DNA of 64,000 nucleotides from Myxococcus dinghuensis (GCF_024198235.1 NZ_JAKCFB010000039.1:17212-81211); one strand, 5' to 3'. Counted from the stretch's first letter, positions 51,149-61,064 are shown. Notes: generated by a model from the letters alone, not told the origin. Numbers and translations are program-made.

Positions 51149-54013
51149 ATGACACGCAAACCGATGGTTGCGGTGGCGCTCGGGGTGGTCCTGTTGGGAG
51201 TGGGCTTGTGGCGACTGACCGTCTCCACGTCTGGCCATGACGAAGACCGTACCGACGCCGACCCCGCCGCGCTGAATCGTGAGGCGAAACCAGCCCCCCA
51301 CGGCGCCGCTCCTGGCCCGACGGTGGACGGTCCTCGAGGTCAGCCGGGCACGCCCGAGGTCGCCGAGGCGATGCGAGCCGAAGAGGGTCAGCTCGCGGTC
51401 GCGGTGGTGAGCGACGACCAGCGTCCCCTCGCCACCGCACGTGTGACGCTCTACGTCCTGGCCTCGGAGGTCTCGACGCCACGCTGGCTCATCGCGGGCC
51501 GCGGCCTCACGGATGCGACGGGACGGCTCGACCTCCCCGCGCGTCCGGGTCGCTATCTCATCGCCGCGAGGAGAGAGGGCTTCGCGCCAGCGCGTGCCCA
51601 CGTCTCCCGCCCAGTCGGCGAAGCGCGCACCGAGGTTCGCCTGACGCTCGGCGCGGGGGCCACGCTCGAAGGGAGGGTCGTCACACGCGCCTCCGGAGAG
51701 CCCCTCGCTCACGCCCAGCTCGACCTCGCGCCGCGCCTCCAACCGGGCAGCGTCCGCGACGAACCGGATCCCATTCCCGAGGAAGAGCTGGCCACCGGCG
51801 CGAGTGACGCACACGGAGGATTCCGGCTGCACGGGTTGTCGCCCGGCGACTACCAACTCACGGTCAGCGCGCCTGGACATGCCCCCAGGCGACTGCCACG
51901 CGTCCGCGTTCCGAGGTCGGGGCTCGTCGTCGAGTTGGACGGGTCCGCCTTCATCGAGGGCGTCGTGGAGCACCCGAACGGACGGCTGCCGGGACCCGCC
52001 ACCGTCATCGCCGCCGGGATGGGGGGCCTCCATGAAGTCGAGACAGGGCCCGAAGGGGCGTTCTCCATCGAGGTGCCCCCAGGGGTCTACCGCCTCTCCG
52101 CTCGCCACGAGACGCTGCGCGGCACGGCCCCCGGGCAGGTCTCCGTGGGCGGCGCGATGACGGCCCGGAACGTCCGCATCCGACTCGGTGGCGCGGCGTC
52201 CCTCGCCGGACTGGTGCGGGAGAAAGGCTCGGGGCGTCCCATCGGCAATGCCCAGGTGTCCATCAGCCCCGCGGGACTTGGCGCCACAGGAACGGGGCCG
52301 ACGGAGCTGGCCACCGTGAGAACGGGCGCGGACGGTCGATTCGAGGCGCGGGACCTCCCTCCCGGTGTCGTCTCGCTCGTCGTGACGGACCGGCCTCACC
52401 ACGGCAAACAGGCGCGTCAGGCCCTCAGCCTGCTGTCGGGGCAACGCTTCGAGGTGCTGGTCGAGATGGATGCCACCGGCACCATCGAGGGCCTCGTGGT
52501 CGACGAGCAGGAGCACCCCCTCGCGGGGGTCCACGTCGTGCCCGAGTACCTCTGGCGCATGTACGCGGTGGAAGGGGCCACCGACACCGTCACGGGCGCG
52601 GACGGCACCTTCACGCTTGCTGGCATTCCAGCGGGGAACGTGCTCGTGGCGGCGCACCGCAAGGGAAGCCTGACGCACGCGCGCGAGAAGGTCACCGTGC
52701 TCCCCGGGCAGACGGCGAAGGTCCGCATCCAGCTCACGGGGGAAGGCACGCTGGAGGGCCGCGTGCGCATGGCGGATGGAAGCGTGCCACCCGGACCCGC
52801 GACCCTCCAGGTACAGCGTGTCGATGCGCAACGCTCGGAGGCACTCCAGGCCCAGACGTCAGCGGACGGAACGTTCTCCATGCGCGTGCGCGCCGGTCGC
52901 TACCGGGTCGCCGCGTGGCTCACGGACACGGGGGCCACGACCGATGACAAGGTGGTCGAGCTCGAGGCCGACAAGACCCAGCGCGCGGACCTGACGGTGC
53001 GCGAGGTGCGCGCGACCATCACCGTCACCGTGCTCGAACCCGAGGGAGCGCCGAGCGTCGGCGCCACCGTCATGATGAGCCCTGTCGGCAAGAACGAGGT
53101 CCTGGTCGAGGACGTCACGGACATGGCCGGCCAGGCGGTGATTCCCGCGGATGACCTCGGAGTCCCGGGGGTCCGCGTCTGGGCCACCCGGGGTGGCCGC
53201 CGGGGAGACGTCGCCTCGATGCCCACGAGTCAGCGAGAGGTCGTGGTCCAGCTCGGCGCGGCGGGCGCGGTGAGAGGCACCGTGCGCTCGGCGGGCGGAC
53301 GTGACGTGGAGGGCTTCCACCTCGTGGTGTCGTCCACGCGCGCCGAGGAGGACTATCTCACCACCCAGGAGCAGGACTTCCACGGCAACCGCTTCGTCGT
53401 CGACGACGTCGCCGTCGGGCCGGTGGTGCTGACCGCCACCCTGCCCGATGGTCGCGCGGGCAAGGCGAACGCGACGACGACCGCGGGAGGCGTGGTGGAG
53501 GTCGAGGTCGTCGTCGAAGCTGGCGGGAGTGTCACGGGGCGGCTCGTCGACGCGAAGGGACGCCCTGTCGACCGGGGCCAGGTCGACGTCGATGGAATCA
53601 GCGCCCCCGCCACGGGCCCGGACGGCCGCTTCCGCGTGTCGGACGTCGCGCCGGGCGAACACCAGCTCATCGCCTGGACCTCGAAGCAGGAGCGCGCGGT
53701 GCGGCGACTCACGCTGGCCGCGGGCAAGGTGCAGGACGTGGGAGACGTGAAGCTCGAGCCGCCTCGCGTCGAGTCCGGGCGACTGGGCCTCGCCTACGGA
53801 ATGGAGGGACGGGATGTCATCATCGTGAACATGCTCGAGGAGCACGTGGGCATCCTGAACGAAGGCGACATCGTGAAGAGCATCGACGGCGCGGTGGTGC
53901 TCGACATCGGCGAGGCCCGGACGCGAGAGCTCGGCCCGCCCGGCAGCCCCGCCACGCTCGTCATCCTCCGAGGGACACTCCTCCAGACCGTCGTCCTCCA
54001 TCGGACGCCCTGA
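51149..54013 (+). CDS. Large carboxypeptidase-regulatory-like repeat protein with PDZ domain
   Basis: This 954-residue protein has an N-terminal hydrophobic anchor (VAVALGVVLLGVGLWRL) and is probably periplasmic or surface-attached. From about residue 75 to 870 it consists of about eight ~90-residue beta-sandwich repeats of the carboxypeptidase-regulatory-like type, each with phrases such as LEGRVVTRASGEPLAHAQL, DGRFEARDLPPGVVSLVV and IEGLVVDEQEHPLAGVHV. It ends in a PDZ-like domain (DIVKSIDGAVVLDIGEA) at about 880-950. These sandwiches bind peptides or carbohydrates. No catalytic site is present. ATG 51149 has GGGAGG 5 nt upstream; a longer frame to 50978 is unlikely. Confidence 0.8.
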   Translation: MTRKPMVAVALGVVLLGVGLWRLTVSTSGHDEDRTDADPAALNREAKPAPHGAAPGPTVDGPRGQPGTPEVAEAMRAEEGQLAVAVVSDDQRPLATARVTLYVLASEVSTPRWLIAGRGLTDATGRLDLPARPGRYLIAARREGFAPARAHVSRPVGEARTEVRLTLGAGATLEGRVVTRASGEPLAHAQLDLAPRLQPGSVRDEPDPIPEEELATGASDAHGGFRLHGLSPGDYQLTVSAPGHAPRRLPRVRVPRSGLVVELDGSAFIEGVVEHPNGRLPGPATVIAAGMGGLHEVETGPEGAFSIEVPPGVYRLSARHETLRGTAPGQVSVGGAMTARNVRIRLGGAASLAGLVREKGSGRPIGNAQVSISPAGLGATGTGPTELATVRTGADGRFEARDLPPGVVSLVVTDRPHHGKQARQALSLLSGQRFEVLVEMDATGTIEGLVVDEQEHPLAGVHVVPEYLWRMYAVEGATDTVTGADGTFTLAGIPAGNVLVAAHRKGSLTHAREKVTVLPGQTAKVRIQLTGEGTLEGRVRMADGSVPPGPATLQVQRVDAQRSEALQAQTSADGTFSMRVRAGRYRVAAWLTDTGATTDDKVVELEADKTQRADLTVREVRATITVTVLEPEGAPSVGATVMMSPVGKNEVLVEDVTDMAGQAVIPADDLGVPGVRVWATRGGRRGDVASMPTSQREVVVQLGAAGAVRGTVRSAGGRDVEGFHLVVSSTRAEEDYLTTQEQDFHGNRFVVDDVAVGPVVLTATLPDGRAGKANATTTAGGVVEVEVVVEAGGSVTGRLVDAKGRPVDRGQVDVDGISAPATGPDGRFRVSDVAPGEHQLIAWTSKQERAVRRLTLAAGKVQDVGDVKLEPPRVESGRLGLAYGMEGRDVIIVNMLEEHVGILNEGDIVKSIDGAVVLDIGEARTRELGPPGSPATLVILRGTLLQTVVLHRTP

Positions 54014-54197
54014 CGGCTTCGCCGCTCGGCGGCCTCGTCCCGCTGGGTGCCCACGCATCCGACGGCCGACACCACACCGCCCCGAGCATCCAGCGGTGGA
54101 CGACGGAACGCCCCCCGGGTTCCGCTGGCCCCTGCGAGGAGTCGACCCGAACTCCATCCTGCGCATCGCGCGGATGTGATGCCGCCGGGAGGTCCTC

Positions 54198-57100
54198 GTG
54201 GGAGTCCTCGACCTGATGCTCCGCTGGCCCGTGTTCCGCCAGTTGCTTCGTGGCGACGCCACGGCGCTCGGCGACACCGCGATGAGCGAGCGGAGCCGAA
54301 CGCTCGAGCCACGCACCGCGCGGGCGGACCGCGTCGTCAAGTCGGTCTGTCCCTACTGTGCGGTGGGCTGCGGCCAGGACGTCTACGTCAAGGACGGGCG
54401 GCTCCTCGACATCGAGGGCGACCCGGATTCGCCCATCTCACGGGGGCGCTTGTGCCCGAAGGGGGCCGCCACCTTCCAGCTCGTCACCGGCACACATCGC
54501 GTCCACGACGTCCTCTACCGTCGCCCGGGCGGCACGGAGTGGGAGCGCATCCCCTTGGAGCGGGCCATGGACATGGTGGCCGACCGCGTGAAGCGGACAC
54601 GGGACGCCACGTGGGAGGAGACGGACGTCAACGGCCTCACCGCCCGGCGCACGCTCGGTATCGCGCACCTGGGCGGCGCCACGCTGGACAACGAGGAGAA
54701 CTACCTCATCAAGAAGCTCTTCACCGCGCTCGGCATCGTGCAGGTGGAGAATCAAGCAAGGATTTGACACGCCTCGACGGTGCCCGGTCTGGGCATCACG
54801 CTCGGTCGCGGCGGGGCCACGACCTTCCAGCAGGACCTGCGCAACGCTGACTGCATCCTCATCCAGGGCTCCAACATGGCGGAGGCGCACCCCGTGGGCT
54901 TCCAGTGGGTCATGGAGGCCAAGGCCCGCGGGGCGACCCTCATCCATGTCGACCCGCGCTACACGCGCACGAGCGCCATGGCGAACCTCCACGTTCCCAT
55001 CCGCGTCGGCTCCGACATCGCGTTCCTCGGTGGCCTGGTGCGCTACGTGCTGGAGAACGAGCGCTACTTCAAGGACTACGTCGTCCACTACACCAACGCG
55101 GCCAACCTCCTCCGCGAGGACTTCCAGGACACCGACGAGTTGGACGGCCTGTTCAGCGGCTTCGTCGCCGAGGAGAGCAAGTACGACGTCACCTCGTGGG
55201 GCTACGAGGGCGCCGGCGGTCCCGTCCCCGCCGCCGGCCACAAGGAGCTGTACTCGGAGCCGGGCGCGGGCGCGGGCGCGGCCCATCACGCGCGTATCAC
55301 CGATGCGCCCCGCGACGAGACGCTCCAACACCCACGCTGTGTCTTCCAGGTGATGCGCCGGCACTTCCAGCGCTACACGCCGGAGATGGTCACCCAGGTG
55401 TGCGGCGTGCCGGAGGAGCTGTTCCTGAAGGTGGCCCAGGCACTCTGTGAGAACTCGGGGCGCGAGCACACGAGCGCCTTCTGCTACGCCGTGGGGTGGA
55501 CGCAGCACTCGGTGGGGGTGCAGTACATCCGCACCGCCACCATCCTCCAACTGCTCCTGGGCAACATCGGTCGCCCCGGTGGCGGCATCCTCGCGCTGCG
55601 GGGACACTCCTCCATCCAGGGCTCCACCGACATCCCCACCCTCTTCAACCTGCTCCCCGGCTACCTGCCGATGCCGACGGCAGCGCACCACCCCAACCTC
55701 GACGCCTACTTGAAGAGCCACACCTCCGACTCGGCGTGGTGGAGCAACTTCCCCAAGTACGTCGTGTCCCTGTTGAAGGCCTGGTTCGGTGACGCCGCGA
55801 CGCGGGAGAACGACTTCTGCTTCGACCACCTGCCCCGCCTGAGCGGGAACCATTCGCACATGCAGACGGTGGCGGACATGGTGGATGGGCGCGTGAAGGG
55901 CTACTTCGTCATGGGCGAGAACCCCGCCGTGGGCTCCATGAACGGTGCGTTCCAACGCAAGGGACTGCGTCAGCTCGACTGGCTGGTGGTGCGCGACCTC
56001 ACCCTCATCGAGACCGCCGAGTTCTGGCGGACCGCGCCCGAAATCCAGCGAGGAGACGTGCGGCCCGAGGACATCCGCACCGAGGTCTTCTTCTTCCCCG
56101 CCGCGGCGCACACGGAGAAGGACGGCTCCTTCACCAACACCCAGCGGCTGCTCCAGTGGCACCACATGGCGGTTCAGCCCCCGGGCGCCGCGCGCAGCGA
56201 ACTGCACTTCATGCTCCACCTGGGGCGCCGGTTGAAGCGCCTGTATGCCGGCTCACGTGAGGCGAAGGACCGCGCGCTGATGGAGTTGACGTGGGACTAC
56301 CCCACGCACGGCCCGTTCGAGGAGCCGAGCGCCGAGGCGGTGCTCGCGGAGATCAACGGCTACACCTGGGCGGACCGCCAGCCGGTGAGTGGCTTCACCG
56401 CGCTGAAGGATGACGGCACCACCGCGTGCGGGTGTTGGATCTACTCCGGCGCCTACGCGGACGGCGTCAACCAGCCGGCGCGTCGCAAGCCGGGGCGCGA
56501 ACAGACCTGGGTGGCCTCCGAATGGGGCTGGGCCTGGCCCGCCAACCGCCGCCTGCTCTACAACCGCGCCTCGGCGGACCCCGAGGGGCGGCCGTGGAGC
56601 GAGCGCAAGAAGTACGTCTGGTGGGACGCGGGACAGCGGCGCTGGACGGGCGAGGACGTGCCCGACTTCATCGTGGATCGCCCACCGGACTACCGCCCGC
56701 CACGAGGCGCGACGGGCGTGGACACCCTGCGGGGTGACGACCCGTTCATCATGCAATCGGACGGCAAGGCCTGGCTCTTCGCTCCCAGCGGCATGGTGGA
56801 TGGGCCGCTGCCCACGCACTACGAGCCGCAAGAGTCCCCGGTGAAGAACCCGCTCTACGGACAGCAGTGCAACCCCACGCGGCTCGAGTGGCCACGCCGG
56901 GGCAACCCGTATCACCGGGCCTGGAGCGACCCGCGCTTCCCCTTCGCCCTCACCACGTACCGGCTCACGGAGCACCACACCGCGGGCGGCATGAGCCGTT
57001 GGCTGTCCTGGCTCAGCGAACTCCAGCCCGAGCAGTTCTGCGAAGTGTCTCCCGAGCTGGCCGTCGAGCGCGGGCTCCACAACGGCGGCTGGGCCACCCT

Positions 57101-57470
57101 GCGCACCGCGCGCGGCGACCTCGAATGCCGGGTGCTCGTCACCGAGCGCATGAAGCCCCTGAAGCTCGATGGCACCTGGGTCCACCAGGTGGGCATCCCC
57201 TATCACTGGGGTGTCACGGGCCGCATCCGCGGGGACGGCGCCAACGAACTCCTGCCCATGGTGGCGGACGCGAACGTGGACATCCAGGAGTCGAAGGCGC
57301 TGACCTGCGACGTCGTCGCGGGACGCCACGCCAGTCGCGCCCGCGCGGCGACCGGCGCCACCCAGCCCGCCCTCCCCGAGGGCACGCCCCAGGCCCGACG
57401 CGACAGCCTCCAGGTGGGAGCGCTGTCCCACGTCCCCGCGCAAGAGAAGAAGAAGGACGAGGAGCAATAG
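54198..57470 (+). CDS. Formate dehydrogenase catalytic subunit, selenoprotein (Sec190)
   Basis: This 1090-residue molybdopterin oxidoreductase oxidises formate to CO2, passing electrons to the Fe-S subunit. Cys51, Cys54, Cys58 and Cys86 (CPYCAVGC...CPKG) bind [4Fe-4S]. TGA at 54765-54767 is in frame at codon 190 between NQARI and HASTVPGL, exactly where E. coli FdnG/FdhF have active-site selenocysteine-His. After it the protein continues without a break (GRGGATTFQQDLRNADC; NMAEAHPVGFQWVMEAKARG) to the stop at 57468. A SECIS hairpin follows the TGA. The start is GTG 54198 with GGGAGG 5 nt upstream. Without recoding it would look like two genes. No Tat motif is seen at the N-terminus, so it may be cytoplasmic. 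Confidence 0.92.
54765..54795 (+). promoter_or_regulatory. Selenocysteine codon and bacterial SECIS element
   Basis: TGA at 54765-54767 is followed 13 nt later by TGCCC (54781-54785), loop GGTCT (54786-54790) and GGGCA (54791-54795), a perfect 5-bp stem, extendable by G-T and G-C below. The loop matches the SelB-contacting GGUCU of E. coli fdhF, and the 18-nt distance from TGA to loop equals what I recall for fdhF. Confidence 0.85.
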
Positions 57471-57473
57471 CGC

Positions 57474-58271
57474 ATGAGCCGCAAGGGCTTCTTCACCGAT
57501 TCGACCGTGTGCATCGGCTGCAAGGCGTGTGAGGTCGCCTGCAAGCAATGGAACCAGTTGCCCGACGACGGGTTCCGCTTCACGGGCATGTCCTACGACC
57601 ACACCGGCGCCCTCGGCTCCTCGACCTGGCGACACGTCGCGTTCATCGAGCGGAACGAGCCCCTGCCGGGGCACGTCACCGGCGTGGGTGAGTTCTCCTG
57701 GCTCATGTTGTCGGACGTGTGCAAGCACTGCCAGCGGGCCGGCTGCCTGGAGTCGTGCCCCACCGGCGCCATCGTCCGCACGGAGTTCGACACGGTGTAC
57801 GTCCAGCCGGATGTCTGCAACGGCTGCGGCTACTGCGTGGTGAACTGCCCCTTCGGCGTCATCGACCGGCGCGAGGATGACGGGCGCGCCTGGAAGTGCA
57901 CGCTCTGCTACGACCGGCTGGGCGAGGACATGACGCCCGCCTGCGCGAAGTCGTGTCCCACGGAGTCCATCGTCTATGGCGACCTGGAGGTGTTGCATGC
58001 GCGCGCGGAGGACCGCGTCCAGCAGCTCCACGACCAGGGCCTCGTCAGCGCGTACCTGTATGGCCGGGACGCACGGAGCCAGCCGGGCACGGGAGGCCTC
58101 AACGCGTTCTCGCTGCTGGTGGACCGCCCCGAGGTCTACAACCTTCCGCCCGACCCGGTGGTCCCGACGATGAAGGCGAAGCAGGCCTGGAGCGCGGTGG
58201 CCGTCGGCGCGCTCGGGATGTTCGCGATGGCCGTGGGCGCGGTGCTGATGGGCCGGGAGGCACGCCCGTGA
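57474..58271 (+). CDS. Formate dehydrogenase iron-sulfur subunit
   Basis: This 265-residue ferredoxin-like subunit relays electrons from the catalytic subunit to the membrane subunit. Four Cys clusters (16 Cys) hold four [4Fe-4S]: CIGCKACEVAC, CKHCQRAGCLESC, CNGCGYCVVNC and CTLC...CAKSC, the FdnH/FdoH pattern. The C-terminus has one membrane anchor (AWSAVAVGALGMFAMAVGAV). It starts at ATG 57474, three bases after the catalytic-subunit stop, and its last bases overlap the NrfD-like gene (GTGA), so all three are one operon. Confidence 0.92.
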   Translation: MSRKGFFTDSTVCIGCKACEVACKQWNQLPDDGFRFTGMSYDHTGALGSSTWRHVAFIERNEPLPGHVTGVGEFSWLMLSDVCKHCQRAGCLESCPTGAIVRTEFDTVYVQPDVCNGCGYCVVNCPFGVIDRREDDGRAWKCTLCYDRLGEDMTPACAKSCPTESIVYGDLEVLHARAEDRVQQLHDQGLVSAYLYGRDARSQPGTGGLNAFSLLVDRPEVYNLPPDPVVPTMKAKQAWSAVAVGALGMFAMAVGAVLMGREARP

Positions 58272-59413
58272 GCACGGACCTCCCCGAGCAGGAATCACTG
58301 TTGGATCGCCTCCAGCGAAAGCGCGACGGGCGCAACGTGGACCCGCGACTGGGGACGTTGCTCGGCGAGGGTTCCCAACAACGCGTGAAGGACCCGGACG
58401 TCGCCTATCCCGTCCACGGTCTGCGCGCGCACGTCGAGCCGGACAAGCACGGCTCGCCGACGTACCACGGGCTGCCCGCCATCAAGCAACCCGTGTGGAT
58501 CTCCACCATCCCCACCTATCTCTTCGTGGGAGGCGTGGCGGGAGCCGCGAGCCTCCTGGGGTTCGCGGTGGACATCCATGGGAGTCGGTCACTGCGGCGG
58601 CTCGCGCTGCGGTGTCAGCAGGTGGGCACGGCTGGCGACATGCTCAGCGCGGGGCTGCTGATCGCCGACCTGGGTCGACCCGAGCGCTTCCTCCACATGC
58701 TGCGCGTCTTCCGGCCGACCTCGCCCATGAGCGTGGGCTCCTGGGTGCTGGCGCTCTCCGGAGGCTTGAACACCGTGGGACTGGTGCTCGGGCGCGCGCG
58801 TGGCGGCCTCGGAGCCGTGGGCAGGGTCTCCGGCGCCGCCGCGGCGCTCCTGGGCATGCCGCTGGCGGGCTACACGGCGGTGCTGCTCTGCAACTCGGCG
58901 GTGCCGGTGTGGCAGGCGACGCGACGGACACTGCCGCTGTTCTTCATGGCCTCGGCCTCGGCCAGCGCGGGCAGCCTGCTGTCGCTGCTCCCGCACTCCG
59001 CCGAAGAGGCGCGCGTGCTGCGCCCCTATCGCCTCGCGGGCAAGGTCGCGGAGCTGGCGTGTGGGGTGGCGGTGGTGCGTGACGCGCGCCGGGCCCCCGT
59101 GGTCGCGAAGCCCTTCTCCGAGGGGACCTCCGGGGCGCTGTGGCGGACCTCGCGCGCGTGCTCGGCGGCGGGGCTGGTGCTGGATGCACTCCCAGGCCGA
59201 CGGCGCTGGAAACAGGTCGCCGCGGACACGCTGACGACCGCGGGCGCAATCCTTGCGCGCTTCGCGGTGTTTCATGCCGGCAAACAGTCCGCGAGGGACC
59301 CGCGAGCCACCTTCGAGCCCCAGCGGGCGGGCCAGGGCGCGGCGGAAGTGCTGGGCCACGCGGTGGCCTCGGACGGCAAACCCTTGAAGTTCCCGCTTCC
59401 CGTGCTGCGTTGA
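58268..59413 (+). CDS. NrfD/PsrC-like membrane subunit of the formate dehydrogenase
   Basis: This 381-residue membrane protein has about eight helices from residue ~75 and no haem-ligand His pair of FdnI. Sequence features match the NrfD/PsrC (polysulfide reductase) family: TYLFVGGVAGAASLLGFAVD in the first helix, LLIADLGRPERFLHMLRVFR and SPMSVGSWVLALSGGLNT. Such subunits pass electrons to quinone without haem. A 75-residue polar N-terminal extension is soluble. The start is GTG 58268, overlapping the Fe-S subunit stop by 4 nt. The role, quinone reduction with formate electrons, is inferred from the operon. Confidence 0.8.
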   Translation: MSTDLPEQESLLDRLQRKRDGRNVDPRLGTLLGEGSQQRVKDPDVAYPVHGLRAHVEPDKHGSPTYHGLPAIKQPVWISTIPTYLFVGGVAGAASLLGFAVDIHGSRSLRRLALRCQQVGTAGDMLSAGLLIADLGRPERFLHMLRVFRPTSPMSVGSWVLALSGGLNTVGLVLGRARGGLGAVGRVSGAAAALLGMPLAGYTAVLLCNSAVPVWQATRRTLPLFFMASASASAGSLLSLLPHSAEEARVLRPYRLAGKVAELACGVAVVRDARRAPVVAKPFSEGTSGALWRTSRACSAAGLVLDALPGRRRWKQVAADTLTTAGAILARFAVFHAGKQSARDPRATFEPQRAGQGAAEVLGHAVASDGKPLKFPLPVLR

Positions 59414-59542
59414 GGGGACGCAAACCCTGCGCGAGAGGCGGGTCCCCCTCGCCTCGTGGAGACAGTCCAGGGCTGCACTCGGAGTAAGAGCCTCAACAGC
59501 CCCTCCCTTTTGGGCGCAAGGAGCGATACACCTTGGGCCACC

Positions 59543-60649
59543 ATGGCCGAGACCCCTTCGCTCAACATTCCTACTGTCGACCTTGCCGACCTCGCCTCGG
59601 GAGACGCGTCTCGCATCGAGACCGCCGCGACGGCGCTGCGCGAGGCGTTTGGTGTCTTCGGCCTCGTCTACATCAAGAACCACGGCGTCGACACGCAGGC
59701 GCTCAACCGGTTCTATGACGCCTTCGCGGCGTTCATCGCGCGCCCCACGGAGGAGAAGAAGCCCTTCGGCCGCGCCGACATCTGGTACCAGCGTGGCTGG
59801 ACGCCTCCGAACACCGAGGTGGCCGTCGCCGGCAACGGCCAGCCGGACTTCAAGGAGTGCTACTTCGTCGCGCCCTACCCCAACGACGAGGTCGGCGCGA
59901 TGGAGTTCCCGGAGCTGTATCCGGAGAACGTCTGGCCCCCCAACCCGCCTCCCTACTTCCAGGAAGGCCTGATGACGCTGGGGCGCTCGCTCCACGAGGC
60001 GGGCCTGAAGCTGCTGCGCGGCTCGGCGCTGGCCCTCGGCCTGTCCGAGGACGCCTTCACGAAGCTCTGCGAGCGCGCCCCCCACGTCACGCGTTCGCTC
60101 CAGTACCTGCCGCTCACGCCCGCGCAGGTGAACACGGACATCGTCTGGGGCGAGGAGCACACGGACTTCAACCTCCTCACGCTGCTGCCCGGCGGTCGGT
60201 TCCTCGACCCCGAGGGCCACCCCGCGGCGGCGCCCGACAACAAGAGCGGCCTCTACCTGCGCACGCGCGCCACGGACGCGGATCCCCAGGGCCTCAAGGT
60301 CCGCGGCACCGCCCCGGCCGGCTGCATCGTCGCCCAGGTGGGACAGCAGTTGGAGATCCTCACGGGCGGGACGTTCCTGGCCACGCCCCACGTCATCACC
60401 GCGCCGGGTGTCGCGGGCTGGCAGCGGCAGTCCGCCGCGCACTTCATCCACGTACACACCAGCCACGTGCTCTTCCCGATGGAGAAGTTCCGCACGCCGG
60501 CCGCGGTGCGGAACTACGCGCCGCCGGTCCTCACCGGGACCTACGACATCAAGACCCTCGTCGACATCGGCCTCGCTCCTCCGAGCGCACTCGACAAGCT
60601 GGGTTACCGGCACTACGACCGGCTCAACCGCCAGCGCGCGGGCGAGTGA
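59543..60649 (+). CDS. 2-oxoglutarate/Fe(II) dioxygenase of the isopenicillin N synthase family
   Basis: This 368-residue cytoplasmic oxygenase has an N-terminal DIOX_N-like segment (NIPTVDLADLASGDAS; AFGVFGLVYIKNHGVD) and a C-terminal 2OG-Fe(II) domain. Metal ligands are His-x-Asp in EEHTDFNLLTLLPG and a distal His in FLATPHVI, with Arg in WQRQSAAHF suited to bind 2-oxoglutarate. Family reactions include hydroxylation, desaturation and ring closure in secondary metabolism. There is no biosynthetic cluster around it, so the substrate is unknown. ATG 59543 is preferred, though AAGGAG is 19 nt upstream; the frame opens at 59456. A strong hairpin follows. Confidence 0.87.
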   Translation: MAETPSLNIPTVDLADLASGDASRIETAATALREAFGVFGLVYIKNHGVDTQALNRFYDAFAAFIARPTEEKKPFGRADIWYQRGWTPPNTEVAVAGNGQPDFKECYFVAPYPNDEVGAMEFPELYPENVWPPNPPPYFQEGLMTLGRSLHEAGLKLLRGSALALGLSEDAFTKLCERAPHVTRSLQYLPLTPAQVNTDIVWGEEHTDFNLLTLLPGGRFLDPEGHPAAAPDNKSGLYLRTRATDADPQGLKVRGTAPAGCIVAQVGQQLEILTGGTFLATPHVITAPGVAGWQRQSAAHFIHVHTSHVLFPMEKFRTPAAVRNYAPPVLTGTYDIKTLVDIGLAPPSALDKLGYRHYDRLNRQRAGE

Positions 60650-60719
60650 GTCGACGTCTGTCTTTTCGTTCCGAATCACACACATTCGCCTATTGATGTC
60701 TGTCATTGAGGCGTGCTTC

Positions 60720-60746
60720 GCGGCCCACCCTTCCCCGGTGGGCCGC
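60720..60746 (+). terminator. Perfect 10-bp hairpin after the oxygenase gene
   Basis: GCGGCCCACC and GGTGGGCCGC pair with a 7-nt loop, 70 nt after the stop. It has no T-run but is the strongest hairpin of the region. Confidence 0.6.
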
Positions 60747-61064
60747 ACGGGCGGCGTGTCTCGTCATCTGGCGCTCCCCTGAGGGCTTCCAGAAAATGAC
60801 TGAAGACATGTTCATGTAGGCACGACACTCCCAGGAACCTTGTCGTGTCGTCCGTTCGTGCTCGGCCACGGTCCGAAAACCACTGAGTATACGTTCACGT
60901 AGGCACTGCCCTTCACGACGATGCTGGCAGGTGGCCTTCGCACCGCGAAGAAATGGCTGAGGTTGTGTTCAGGTAGGCAGGAGTGTTCCAGGCCGCTCGG
61001 TTCCCACCGGATTCGGGCGGCCCCTCCCCTGGCAAAAATGGCTGAAGCCATGTTCAGTGCCGCC
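60747..61064 (+). repeat. Four diverged repeats with a TGAR-N6-TTCA dyad, upstream of a VOC gene
   Basis: Four copies begin near 60793, 60876, 60950 and 61035, spaced 83, 74 and 85 bp. All carry TGA(A/G)-N6-TTCA; in copies 1-3 it is followed by N-GTAGGCA(C/G). Copies 1, 3 and 4 have an ATG at the same place (ATG-ACT/GCT-GA(A/G)). In copy 1 and 3 a stop comes 7 codons later; copy 4 leads into the VOC frame. The rest of this stretch, up to the hairpin at 60746, has no gene. The repeats may be operators or decayed copies of a gene start. Confidence 0.7.

Noticed and set aside
54768..57470. Separate 896-residue ORF starting at 54780 as an independent gene
   Set aside because: It has no ribosome site, begins inside the conserved catalytic domain, is in frame with the upstream half and starts inside the SECIS hairpin; Sec recoding explains the break.
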